Positions 42,730-53,354 of a stretch of DNA of 64,000 nt are shown one piece after another. The DNA is taken from assembly GCA_029851415.1 (NCBI GenBank), contig CM056743.1, positions 97,314,501 to 97,378,500 on the forward strand, given 5' to 3'. Within the stretch, counting starts at the first letter, position 1, and every line of letters starts with the position of its first letter. This DNA comes from Eretmocerus hayati (taxonomy: Eukaryota > Arthropoda > Insecta > Hymenoptera > Aphelinidae). A program made the translations under genes and the position numbers. The notes beneath the pieces were generated by a model. It did not search any database, was not told the origin of the DNA, and saw only the letters and a list, made by a program, of their open reading frames with translations.

Positions 42730-45476
42730 TGAATCTTATATTATTAATGGATAACTTCGATATTCGAGATTCGAGGCGTTCCGATCGAGATTTCGCGCGC
42801 CACTTACGAGTGGTCTCAATGTGTGTTGCTGTGGATTAATGACATTGTATTATTTGAATGTATTCATAGGTAGATCAATATAGTTGAAAGTATTCAATCA
42901 TGCGATCTACATAGCCGATTTATTATACCTGTTGATTATTTCCAATTTATCGAAAGAAGAGTAATGATGAGTTTCAAGCAACTGAACTCATGCACTGTAC
43001 CGTTCTGTCCGGTTCTGTCTGCTTCGTTGTCAACACTGAGCAGGTGATCGGTCGCGCCTGCGCATCATATCGGGTTTCATTACACCTGCTTGTATTAATC
43101 GGATCGCGATTTGCTTGCTAAATGAGTGATAGGAAAGTAGATTGCTGCTTGACCGACAACAGGAATATCGGATATCCCGTGTAATAATGAGGTTAATGGT
43201 AACATTTGAAGATTTGTTTTCTGATTTCATCTTCCTTCAACGATCGGAAAGATCTCAGGCACGCTTATTAAAATTCTCAAAATGATCCATACAAACTTAA
43301 TAGTTGCATCCATACTGTTTTTTGATGGGGTAGATCAACTAGAATTTTTTTCGTTTTTTATGAATGTTTCAACATGATTCTTAAATTACATGTATAAAAG
43401 TTTGTGATTGAGGTGGATCAACTAAAATTCTCTTTGTGAATGTTGAATATCCTTACATAATTTTGAAAAAAGTTTTCAATTTGTGAATATAATTCTTCAA
43501 GTTCTAATGCGTAAAATATCTCTTCAGTTGGTGGATGACACTGAATTGGACCAAATGGATTGAGGAATTTTTTATTTGTGAATAATGTATTCTTTCAAAT
43601 TGTAGGAGGTTCAATAACTTTCTCATTTCTGGATGATGATCAGTTGAATTTCAAATGATCGATCAAAAATTTTTCATTTGTGGACTACAAAAAAAATTTT
43701 TACAGAAGCATTCAAGAAATTTTCGCTTCACAAAGGCTGATTGGCTGATATTTGTGCATATCCTTGAAAATTTTCTCCTCCTTCTCTTCTATAGCCGACT
43801 TAGAGGAGAAGAAGGAGGAGGAGAGAAACATGTCTCCATCCGAAAATGAGTAAAAATCGTTGAAAATCTCAATGGAATTGGAAACCCACACATTTCACGT
43901 GAAAATTGAGATTTTCATGCGTAAGCGTTGCATGAATTCAAATCATTGATTTTGAAGTTGAGCTCAATTCTCCAGTTCTCAAAATGATCTTCGTTCCTTG
44001 ATGGCCACCCTCGATGATGTTTTATAAAAACTGGATAGTTTTTTGACCCCACATCATACGGGTGGTTGAACCATGCGCGCGCAGCGCGCGCACTTCGTAG
44101 ATTGAATAGCTTTTTGAGATTATTCGAAAAATCCCTCAGACAGTCGTGAATTTTTGAATCAGCAATCCATGAATCTCGATTTCGAGACATGTTAGATGGA
44201 TAAACATATAGATGAATGACATTCCATTCCATATTTTTATACTATTTCATATTTGCTCCTGTCTGGTACCATATATACCTGCATGATTTTTTTTCAAACG
44301 CAATAGCTTTTTCCAGTATATTCCAGAACTTCAAGCCATCGTAACCATCCGCGCGCAACGCGCGCGTCTTAGAGTTCTAGTAATGAGTGAATGGAGAATG
44401 TAGGAGATTGGGATAGATCAATCAAGGTTTTTCCATAATTGACATGGGTTTATATCGAATTTTTGGAGAAATGCTCACCAAGTTCAGAGTCTTGGATTAT
44501 GTCGACAATTGTGTACTATTGGCACTTAGGATATACTGTATTGGATTTATAATCAAGTTTCCTACTAATATCACACAGCTGCAGACCCTTGAATGATTAT
44601 GACTGATTTTCCTGTATAATCACAGGAGTCAAGAAGATCTGCGAATCGTTATGGGTGCTAGCAAATGATCACACGTCACGGTGAGCCGGAAGGACGAAAA
44701 AGGTCAAGTTGCGTGAACGTCAGGAATTCTTCTGAGGTACGTCTCGGGATCACCTGCACATCATTTTCCAACAAAAACGAGAATATTCCATCGAGGGTTT
44801 TTCAAATGAAGTCGATTTCTCCATTTTTTTGCCACATTTTTCGAAATTATGATTTGGCTTTACGGTTATGTATCTCATCTCCGGCCTCTGAAAATCAGGA
44901 GAGTACATGAATTCGACGTGGAAAGGTCTAATCTTTTGGATTACGGAGTCAGAATTAGGCCCAAAAGGTGCACAGGCCGTTAAAGTCTCAGTAAAGGTGA
45001 AGAACCTCGATTTTTGAGGAATATTCACTCTAAATGTATGGATACCGTTCCTGGTAATCGTAGGGAGGGTCGGAATTCATCTGTTAATCATACTAGCCCT
45101 GTGTTGGAAGGTACTATGTCATTGGTTGAGGGCATACAGAATGCACTGCTTCCTATTATTCAAATTCGCGCCCAGATACAGTCGATAATCATAATCCCTG
45201 ACGAGTTGAAACTGACGCTGGAATCAAGGAGTTCTATGTATAAGCTGGAATCGAGACAAGGAAATGTAGCAAACAGACATTGGAATTCTCAAAGAGCCTG
45301 ACAAACCTTCTATCGTTGAGAAAAAGACATTTTAGTATCACTACGCCAGTTGCTCACAGGGGATGTTATTCTCAGGGCTCCGAAAACCCTTTTCAGATAA
45401 GAAAATCAAGAAGTTAGATAAGAATACATAGACGTTTATTTGATTCTCCCAAGAAAAAACGTAAAGGTCCGCACTA
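42730..45476. other. Long stretch without recognisable gene
   Basis: AT-rich DNA. Two small GC-rich palindromes, GCGCGCGCAGCGCGCGC (about 44,080) and CGCGCGCAACGCGCGCG (about 44,350), stand out. I see no conserved coding or mobile element. Confidence 0.5.
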
Positions 45477-46575
45477 GTGATGACCAGGAATAATCTTTGT
45501 CGTTTCCAAGAGATTCATTCATTAAAATCGAGATTCTTCAACAACTCGAGAGAACATCAAAATTCCGACAGAGCACGCGAGATGTGTATTTTTGATGTAG
45601 ATTCTATGGTGCGGGTGGGCGATCTATCAAGTTATCGCACTCTGATACGGCAATTACATGTGCAGTCATGTGTGCGGTGCCACATTGGGTGCGTTGTGGG
45701 TGCAGTACGGAGTCTGCGGGCACCGGATGCTAATGCTACACATCACCTGGCATTGCGCGCCCTGAGCAGGAGTACTATAGTGCATAAATCAGCTGCACGT
45801 GAGCGAGCGCCTCGGCAAGGTATCACGGCAACCACCTGGCCGTCGGCTCCGAAACGAGGCAGTGCGTGTGCTACGGGCCTCATCAGTAGCGTCACAAAGG
45901 GTCCGCTGCATCTGATGACCCCTGCAAGGGTATAATGGCAGTAGTGGACCCGAGCAGCCCGCCTTGGGTGTCATCTGCTTGTTGTTGTCTCGTCGTTGAC
46001 CATCAGCTTCCTATGAGGCTGGAGCCTGCGGCTCAATTTGGTGAGGGTTAGGTTACTTGCACCCAGATACACCCGCAGCGTGACATCGTCGTCGTCGTTG
46101 GTCTCGAGCAGCAGCACCTAGGGGAGAAGGAGTAGTTTCCGTGAATGCTTTGTCAGGATGCTGCTGGTTCGAGAGGGCGACGAGAGAGTACTTCCCCCAA
46201 GAAATGTAACGGTTCAACCGTCACACCCCTCCTGTAAGAGAGGGGGAGGGTCCCCCGGGAGGAGTGGTACAGATTGAACTTAGGTGGCGCATCCTTGCCT
46301 CTCATAGCTGTCTGGGCCTGGCAGGCGAAAATATGATCGATAATATCCATATAAATATATGTTCATCTCATTATGGGAAATCTTGGCCACTCACTGTCTC
46401 ACACAATCACTCTGAAGGGATTTCACTCTACTTGTGCCCTTCATCTCGAAGGAAGTGTCAACCGATCTACGAAGAAGGGGGATAGCTCTTCCGTATTGTG
46501 CGGTCATCGACATCAGATTAGGTATGGGTAAGAATAAAATCACCCTCGAAACAACTGAGTCAACAACGACACCTC
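45477..46575. other. GC-richer region without assigned gene
   Basis: Composition changes at about 45,600-46,260 (higher GC). Open frames of up to 152 codons occur but show no recognised features. It could be the degraded 5' part of the LINE fragment that follows. Confidence 0.4.
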
Positions 46576-47520
46576 GAATTTTCGAGATTGGCACTCCTGT
46601 GGATCGAATCATATTCACAAGGTCGCATCCAGCTAGTCACCTCCAAGAGTGATGAAACTGATTGGCTCGCGGCCGATCTGGGAGTTCCACAGGGTTCTGA
46701 TTTCGGTCCTCGACTTCTAAGCTTGTACGTCAATGACTTGTCTGGGTTATTAGACGGGGAGTCGGTAGATCACCTTCCCTACGCTGTTGACCTCAAGAGG
46801 TATCCTTAAGTACGGGGAAACGAGATCAGAGAGGGGATTGATCGATTGGAAGGAGTAGAACGGCTTGTTGCTGACTGGGCGGCGAGCTCCGGTCTGCGTT
46901 TCAACGCTGGCAAGACCAAAGCAATGATAGGAATATCAAGAATCTGAGGAGGATGGATTTGTCGCATGTTGAGGAACAGTATAGAGTATTCGTCCCTTCC
47001 AGTGATGCAGCCGAGAGTGTTAATGTTACGCTCGAATGTAAACTGAAACGGGAACCGCAAATTGATCAAGTAACTAAGATAGTCAAGAGACCCCTATACG
47101 GTTCGTTTGAGGATGACATCACCAAAACCTTCCGAATTCGACCATTCGAGGCGGTGGTCCAACCTCATCTGGAGTACTGGTTGGTGGTATATCTTGACGC
47201 TGAGGACAAGCAGAGGCAACAAATACAGAGACTGAGCAATTCATCTGTGAGATACCCGAGTGATCTTAGGAATGACGAGCACGTGGCTTTGTATAGGGAC
47301 AGCTTAGATTGGTTGCTAACTAACTCACGGTGGATTCACCTCGCAGGCATTGGTATGTACAAAATTATGCACATGCAAGAGCCTGGATATCTGTCTACGA
47401 TGTTCACCAGGGACGAATCCGGGTGCCAAGATCTCCGAGTGCTTATGTGGGGACTGGGGTACGGGAGAAGATCTCTCCAAGTCCAGTGCGGTTCAGCGTA
47501 CGAGGACTACGCATAGTCCA
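46576..47520 (+). mobile_element. LINE reverse-transcriptase remnant, plus strand
   Basis: Broken frames encode RT motifs: GVPQGSDFGPRLLSLYVNDL (about 46,680-46,740), a degenerate YADD equivalent (YAVD near 46,780), RFNAGKTKAM near 46,900, then a thumb/C-terminal part from 46,953 to 47,516. Stops and frameshifts are frequent. It is related to the fragment at 49,770-50,740 (shared LLD.ES..HL.YA phrase and MHMQEPGYLSTMFTR-like ending). Confidence 0.75.
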
Positions 47521-47929
47521 AGTAGGCCATACTAGGCGGGACACGGGTGTGGGTAGGACCCGAAAGGTGGGCCCGGCCGTGTAAAATCCCTCTCCCCTTG
47601 ATGTCCAATACCTAGGGCATCGGGCAATTAAGGGGCAGATCCACCTGTATCTACTATCTCAGCCCGGAACCGCGTGAGCATTATTCCAGTATGAGCGGCG
47701 TGTCTAGCACTCGATTGCGAGCGTTCCTCTCTCCTCTTTTCTCTTTCTTCGGCCTCCCGACGGCATCTACTATCTTCATTCTTCTTTCTCCCTACTCCGC
47801 TCTTCTTTCTTCTCATTTCTCTGAAACCCTCTTCAGGCCATTATGCTCATCCAAAAGTCATGAGCCTTTTCTGTTGGAACCGGATAGTTCACTGTAATTC
47901 GCCAGCTTTGATGCGCCTCACTTCCCTTT

Positions 47930-49700
47930 CTTCCTCCTCTTCCCGAGTCATCACAAGCTTCAAGTAGCCGGTGACTCTATCCCATGTCCCTGGTTGCGAA
48001 GTAAATACGGAACGAGGTTCTCAGGTGTAGTTTGAGTGCCCAGCCATTCATGCAACTTGGCGCGCTCTCTTTAGGTGTCGTTGCACGTGAATAGGGTGTG
48101 TGGAGCGTCATCTCAGTTGACCCCGCATGACTGGCATGCTGGGGACGTCCTGTTCTTGAACCGGGTCAGATAGGCACCGAAGCGACCGTGGTCGCTCAGT
48201 GCCTGCGCTGTTCAGTGATCTATCACTCCGTGAGTGGGTGCGTTTCACCTACATGACTACGTCACGGATCAACCCGTGCGTCCATCTGCCATCTGCGAAT
48301 GGCGAATCCCGCTCAGTTTGCCACTGCTCGAGGTTGGTTCCTTCCTCGTTGACACGGATAAGCTCCTTCATCGATGGGGTGAACACTCGATCGGCCCCGA
48401 TTCTTTTGGGGCTCCCAGATCGTCACTCTCTCCGCGACGAGCAAGTGGATGGGTGGCGTCCCCGCCAAGACGTAAGCTGCGTCTCCTGACACCGTGCGGT
48501 AGGCATAAATGCTCCTCAGGGCCACTCTTCGATGGATAGGCTCTATCCTCTTTTCGAAGATGGCCTTCTCTACCCTCTTCCCGTACACGTGTGAACCTTA
48601 CAGCACGACGGAAGCGCTCACGGTGTTGAGCAATGCAAGCCTCCTTTGTTCAGGTCTTTCAATGTTCGGCATCAGCCGCTGGAGCGCAGCTCCGACCCTG
48701 CTTGCCTTCTGAACGGCCCTCTGGATGTGCGTCTTGGACGACCACTTATCATCGAGCCATACGCCGGGGTATTTTAGCTCTGTTTTGCGGGGATCTCGGG
48801 TCCATTGATGGAAGAACGGGGCGAGTCGAACTTCCTCCGTCTCGTGACCACTACGGCTTCGCACTTCCTGACAGCAAGCTCTAGGAGCCTGTGGATCATT
48901 CACTCGTTGACTCGGGTCAGCGCCTCGTTCGCGCGTCTACCAAGGAGTCCCGCGCCGTCCGCGAAAGCTACAATTATCACCACTTCTGGCAATTCAGTAG
49001 TCGGCAGGCTGTCATACTGGGTGTTCCAGTTGGAAGGACCCAAAACTGATCCCTGACCGATCCCGGCGGACAGCTTCCGAATCTCTTGTCCCTCGTCAGT
49101 ATCGTACAGAAAGGTTCTGTTCCGCAGGTAGTCACTCGTTATGGCCAGTACGCAGAGGAGGGGGGGGGGGGGTACTTTGCCTGCTTGGGATTCGCTCAGT
49201 CGCTCTCGGCTAACACAGTTGAATGCGTTCTTGATGTCTAATGCGATGATGGCGCAGAAGCCCCCTCTTCCTTGATATGGGTTCCCTACCTCTGATGTAC
49301 CCGCTCTTGGACCGTTCCAATCGCGTAAATCGTGCCGCGTACTTCCCGAAATCCAAACTGCATCGGTAATAGCCCGCCGCTCTCTTCGTAGGATTTCTCT
49401 ACCCTGTTGAGCACCATCCTCTCGTACATTTTCCCGATAATGTTAAGCATGCTGCGAGGGCGATGACCTCCTCGTTTTTAAGACCAGCTTCTGCCGTTTC
49501 CACTCATCCGAGAAAGCTCCCGCGCTCAGACAGGTGTTGAAGAGGTCAAGGAGTGAATCTGACTTGTATTTGAAGACCAGTTTTAGAGCCACGTTTGGAA
49601 TGCCGTCCAGGCCAGGGACCTTGCCATTTGGCATCATCTTTGCCGCTATGTGTAGCTCTTGCATAGAGGAGAGCGGGATGGGTCTTCGCCCTCCGGAGAG
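47930..49700 (-). mobile_element. R1-like LINE remnant, minus strand
   Basis: Minus-strand reading from 49,700: MPNGKVPGLDGIPN (about 49,630), ALDIKNAFNCVSRERL (about 49,230), GIGQGSVLGP (about 49,055), FADG in place of FADD (about 48,965), KYPGVWLDDKW (about 48,765), RLMPNIERPEQRR (about 48,665), AYRTVSGDAAYVLAGTPPI (about 48,490), and a CxxC...H zinc-knuckle end near 48,130. This order fits the R1 clade of non-LTR elements. Frames are broken many times. No 28S rDNA is visible, so it is a dispersed relative or dead copy. Confidence 0.75.
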
Positions 49701-49769
49701 GAAGTAACCCTAGGTGTTCTTGCTGGGAAAAGTTTCCCCACGATGTCGCGTATGTCTCTTTCTCTCTCT

Positions 49770-50740
49770 TCCACAGGGATTCGTTCTTGGGCCCCTGCTT
49801 TTTGGCTTATATGTCAACGATCTGCCTGAGTTGCTTGATGATGAATCGGAGAATCATCTTTTCTACGCGGACGACCTCCAGATCTATCTACAAGTAGAGA
49901 AAAATCAAATCGAAGAGAGAATCACTCAACTAGAAGAACTCAGAAGACTAAAACGCTGCTTGGGCCGAGGATTCTGGCCTGCGTCTCAATACCGGCAAGA
50001 CCGAAGCAATATTCTTTACTTCCGAAAGGAATATAGCGGACCTGAAAAGGATGGACATGCCGGGGATTGAGATACAGGACGGAGTCTCTGTCCCATTCAG
50101 TGATACAGTCGTGAGCCTTAGTGTAACGTTAGGTAGTGAATTATCGTGGGAACCGCAGATTAATCAAATCGCAAAGAAGGTAAATAAAGCTCTGTACAGT
50201 TTGCGGTTCATAAGAGCATGCACCAATGAGACTCTTCGGGTTTGACTGGTTGAGTCCCTTGTTCAACCACACCTCGATTACTGTGCGATCGTTAACCAAG
50301 ACGCGACAGTCGAACTGAGGACGTGGATACAGCGACCTAGTAATTCGTGTGTGAGATAAATTTTTAGTGTACGGGTAGATGAGCACATCACCCGATTCAG
50401 GGAGCGCCTGGATTATTTACGTACTGATTCGAGGAGAATGTACTTTGCAGCTTCATTGAATCACAAAATTATGCATCTAGGAGAACCTGGTTACCTTGCC
50501 GCAATGTTTACCAGGTACCAATCTGGGCGTCCTCAGCGGGGAGATGCAGAGCACCAGGAACTCAAAGTTTCAAAAATGAGACTTGAGTAAGAACTCAGGT
50601 CTTTCCAGGCTCAATGTGCTCGATTTTGGAATTTTCTCCCCCGGGGACTTCGACAGGTACCAACAATATCGATATTCGAAGGGGCAGTGAGGGAATACTT
50701 GATGACGCTCTCCCCTCAGCGGATTAATGTGGACAGAGGG
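49770..50740 (+). mobile_element. LINE reverse-transcriptase remnant, plus strand
   Basis: Begins within PQGFVLGPLLFGLYVNDLPELL (about 49,775) and has an intact YADD (YADDLQIYLQ, about 49,865), then the thumb region (PQINQIAKKVNKALYSLRFIR, 50,150-50,215) and the C-terminal part to about 50,740. A frame break lies near 49,955. It abuts the R1-like fragment directly, suggesting insertion into it. Confidence 0.75.
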
Positions 50741-51085
50741 CAATTTTTCAATTTGTGAGGGCTTGTTGCCAATTTAGTGCAATTCTCCAATTGTGAAGGC
50801 TTGTTTTCTCGGAATTCCTCTATGTTCCATGCTTTTTCTAGATTACAAAGTGACCTCCAGTCACAAAACTGGCATTTTTCTGACTGTGATAGTACTCTTT
50901 GCTCTTACTCTCATGTACATCACTTGTGATATTCATAATTAAGCAGAATGACTAGTCACATCTGTGATCATGATATCCTTGACCAAATTGCAATCATTAT
51001 TGATAAGTGAATTATTGACTGTATTGTATATTTCTTTTGCCTATGAGCAAATGAATGGATATTTATCTATCTATCTATCTTTCAC
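50741..51085. mobile_element. LINE 3' UTR and ATCT tail
   Basis: AT-rich 3' region ending in GAGCAAATGAATGGATATTT and (ATCT)n at about 51,060-51,084. Likely the 3' end of the fragment at 49,770-50,740. Confidence 0.6.
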
Positions 51086-51656
51086 TCTCGGCTGTCCAAG
51101 TATGGACACACGTAGGATGTATTTCGCAGCTATTCTCATGGATCAAATCGTGTGTATGGATGGCCCTGGATACCCAGCTGCAATGTTTATCAGGCGTTGG
51201 CCGAGATCGACCAATCTGGGAGATATGCCAGAACTGATCATCCCCGGAACTTGTCTCAAGATTACTGAATTTTCGTTTCACTCCATGTGCGGCGAGCTCT
51301 CAAGTTCCATCGATCCCACCCTGCGTCACTCCTCATCATTGTCATCCTTCAAATTATCATTGAAACAACATCTACGTGAGCTGGATTCGAAGCGTGAGAT
51401 CCTTATCCCCTCTGATCGCAAAGGAGATTTTTCTAGTTCATTGACCAGTCATCATCTGACGTTCAACTGTGATATATTTTTCTAGTTGACAAAGATATCC
51501 CAAGTGCCTTGACCAAAGTTCATAAGTATCAGATATTGTATTTTCGTATTTATGTGTATTTTTTCGAAAATTCTATACCTGATCCCAATCAGGTATGTTC
51601 CTTGTCTTGCCGGCAAGTGAATAAAGGCTATCTATCAATCTATCTATCTACCTGTC
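51086..51656 (+). mobile_element. 5'-truncated LINE copy with ATCT tail
   Basis: Starts with RRMYFAAILMDQI (51,110), related to a segment of the preceding copy near 50,437 (RRMYFAASLNHKI), has a frame open to about 51,485, and ends in GAATAAAGG(CTATCTATC)n near 51,630-51,656. So it is a second, independently inserted truncated copy of the same family. It adjoins the tail of the first copy, as if target-primed at the ATCT repeat. Confidence 0.7.
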
Positions 51657-51784
51657 TTTCTTCCTCCTCGAGCCTTTGGCAAGTCAATCAAATTTCTCTT
51701 TTCGAGGAAGCCGCGAGAAAATATCTTCTCAAGCAAGTTGCTCAGAGCATTGATGTGGGGAAAAAACAATATTCCTATCTTTGA

Positions 51785-52700
51785 AGACGCGAGGTTCTAT
51801 TGTTCTTCCTTTCGTTTATAATCCAGAAAAGAGCTATCCTTGACTTCCTGTCACAAGACTGGAGTACACTGTGATACGGAATTTAGACCCCGCCTTGCTC
51901 CATTATCTCTTTGGATGTAGATTTGTGTACTCATCATAATGCAATATGACTAGTCACAAAATGTGATGCACGTGGGATTTCCTTCGACCCAAAGATTCAA
52001 GTTCAATTGGGATGCATCAAATGTATATTGTACTGCGACTTGTAATATATATATATATATATGAAAGTTGTGAGTTATATCAATCTGTTCTCTGAGTAAT
52101 GAAAGGAATGCAATCAATCAACAAATCAATCTCTCTGACACATCGTCGTATCTCATGACTGAAGAAGTAGTGGGAGGAGTGGGAACGGATATCGAGTTCA
52201 TACAGTGCCGACAACAGTAGCGACATGGATAAACGAGCCTCAGCGGTTACGCATTAAGCAGTGGAATTTGAAGTAGTGAGTATTGTACCGAGCAAAGTGT
52301 CGGGCCCGTAGTGAGCGTTCGCTGCTTATAAGAAATGGCTGATCAGGATTGCTATCCAGGCCGTCGAAATATTTCGGAAGCATCAATAGATACCATAGTC
52401 GAGGATCTCGTCTACTACTTACGACCTCATGGTCAACCTCAAATTCGAAACTCACACAAGTCTTCGCGAATAATAAATACATTTCAATCTTGATGAGAAA
52501 GTGAGAATCTGCCATAGCCTGGTAGTTCTGGTCATCTCGGGAGGATGGACGTGGAGGGATGTTCTAGATCTGAATGGGGGGGGGGGGGGGGGGAGGCTGT
52601 ACCAATAGATCAGAGCAGAGGAACAGTGCCAACATGTTGGATTCTGGAGAGGATATACCAATACTCTTGTTAGAATGATCCCTAAAGTCACCAGATTCCA
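51785..52700. other. Stretch without recognisable gene
   Basis: Contains an (AT)n run near 52,050 and a run of about 18 G near 52,577. No coding signal recognised. Confidence 0.5.
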
Positions 52701-52726
52701 TGTCTACGAGCCAGCATTCCACTCAC

Positions 52727-53354
52727 CTGGAACAAGTTTTGGCAGAAGGAGGATATTCTTCGCAGCATGCAAAGCATCTTGAATGTTTCGCTCTGACTCG
52801 TTCAATATATCTTTACTAGCACCACGTAGGACGATGGTACACGCTTTGGGGTCCCTGCAATCAGTGATGAAGCAGAAGAATTCATCATTAATATTCTTGA
52901 CCTCAAACAGACCAGCACCAGTTCCCACGTGTTCTTCCTTCAACTCCTCTGTTCGACTAATAATTGTTGCATTGCACGCTCGAGCAATTCTATTATTATC
53001 ACTCTTCCTGACCCTGCGTAGTGCGGATATTCCAGCTTTAAGAAGGAAATGTTGAGCTAGATCCGATATACCCTTCTCAGTTATTACCAAGTCTGGTTTC
53101 ACAAGAGCAATATGATCACAAACTCTCTTAATATCCTTCTCTTCCAGCTCCAACATCCTGGTGAAGTCAGTTTCTTTCATAATCTCCACATTTGTCTGAG
53201 ATTCACCCTTTTTATATTCCAGAGGACAATCTAGGAGAACGATCCGTGGATGTTTTATGCAACGCCTCATTCTTGGATGCGTTACATCTTTATTCAACAT
53301 GATCCCTCGAAGAACATAACTGTTCTCAATTGAAGCTCCCGGGATCTTCTCCAC
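52727..53354 (-). CDS. CCT3: Isolated exon of chaperonin subunit CCT3 (TCP-1 gamma)
   Basis: A 628-base exon with good borders (TTCTCGTTCCAG/GTGGAG at 53354 and CCAG/GTGAGT at 52727) encodes about 209 residues of the gamma subunit of the cytosolic CCT/TRiC chaperonin, which folds actin and tubulin. Landmarks: LNKDVTHPRMRR, IVLLDCPLEYKKGESQT, DLVITEKGISDLAQH, VRKSDNNRIARAC, VGTGAGLFEVK and DPKACTIVLRGASKDIL. These cover the apical domain. The frame has no lesion. No upstream exon (N-terminal equatorial part) or downstream exon is found in the window on either side. So either introns exceed 2.7 kb downstream and 10 kb upstream, or this is a displaced fragment. Codons look conserved rather than decayed. 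Confidence 0.85.

Noticed and set aside
45990..46030. GGAGCCTGCGGCTCAATTTG resembles part of 18S rRNA
   Set aside because: The match is about 20 bases with flanks that do not continue as 18S; too short to call an rRNA fragment.
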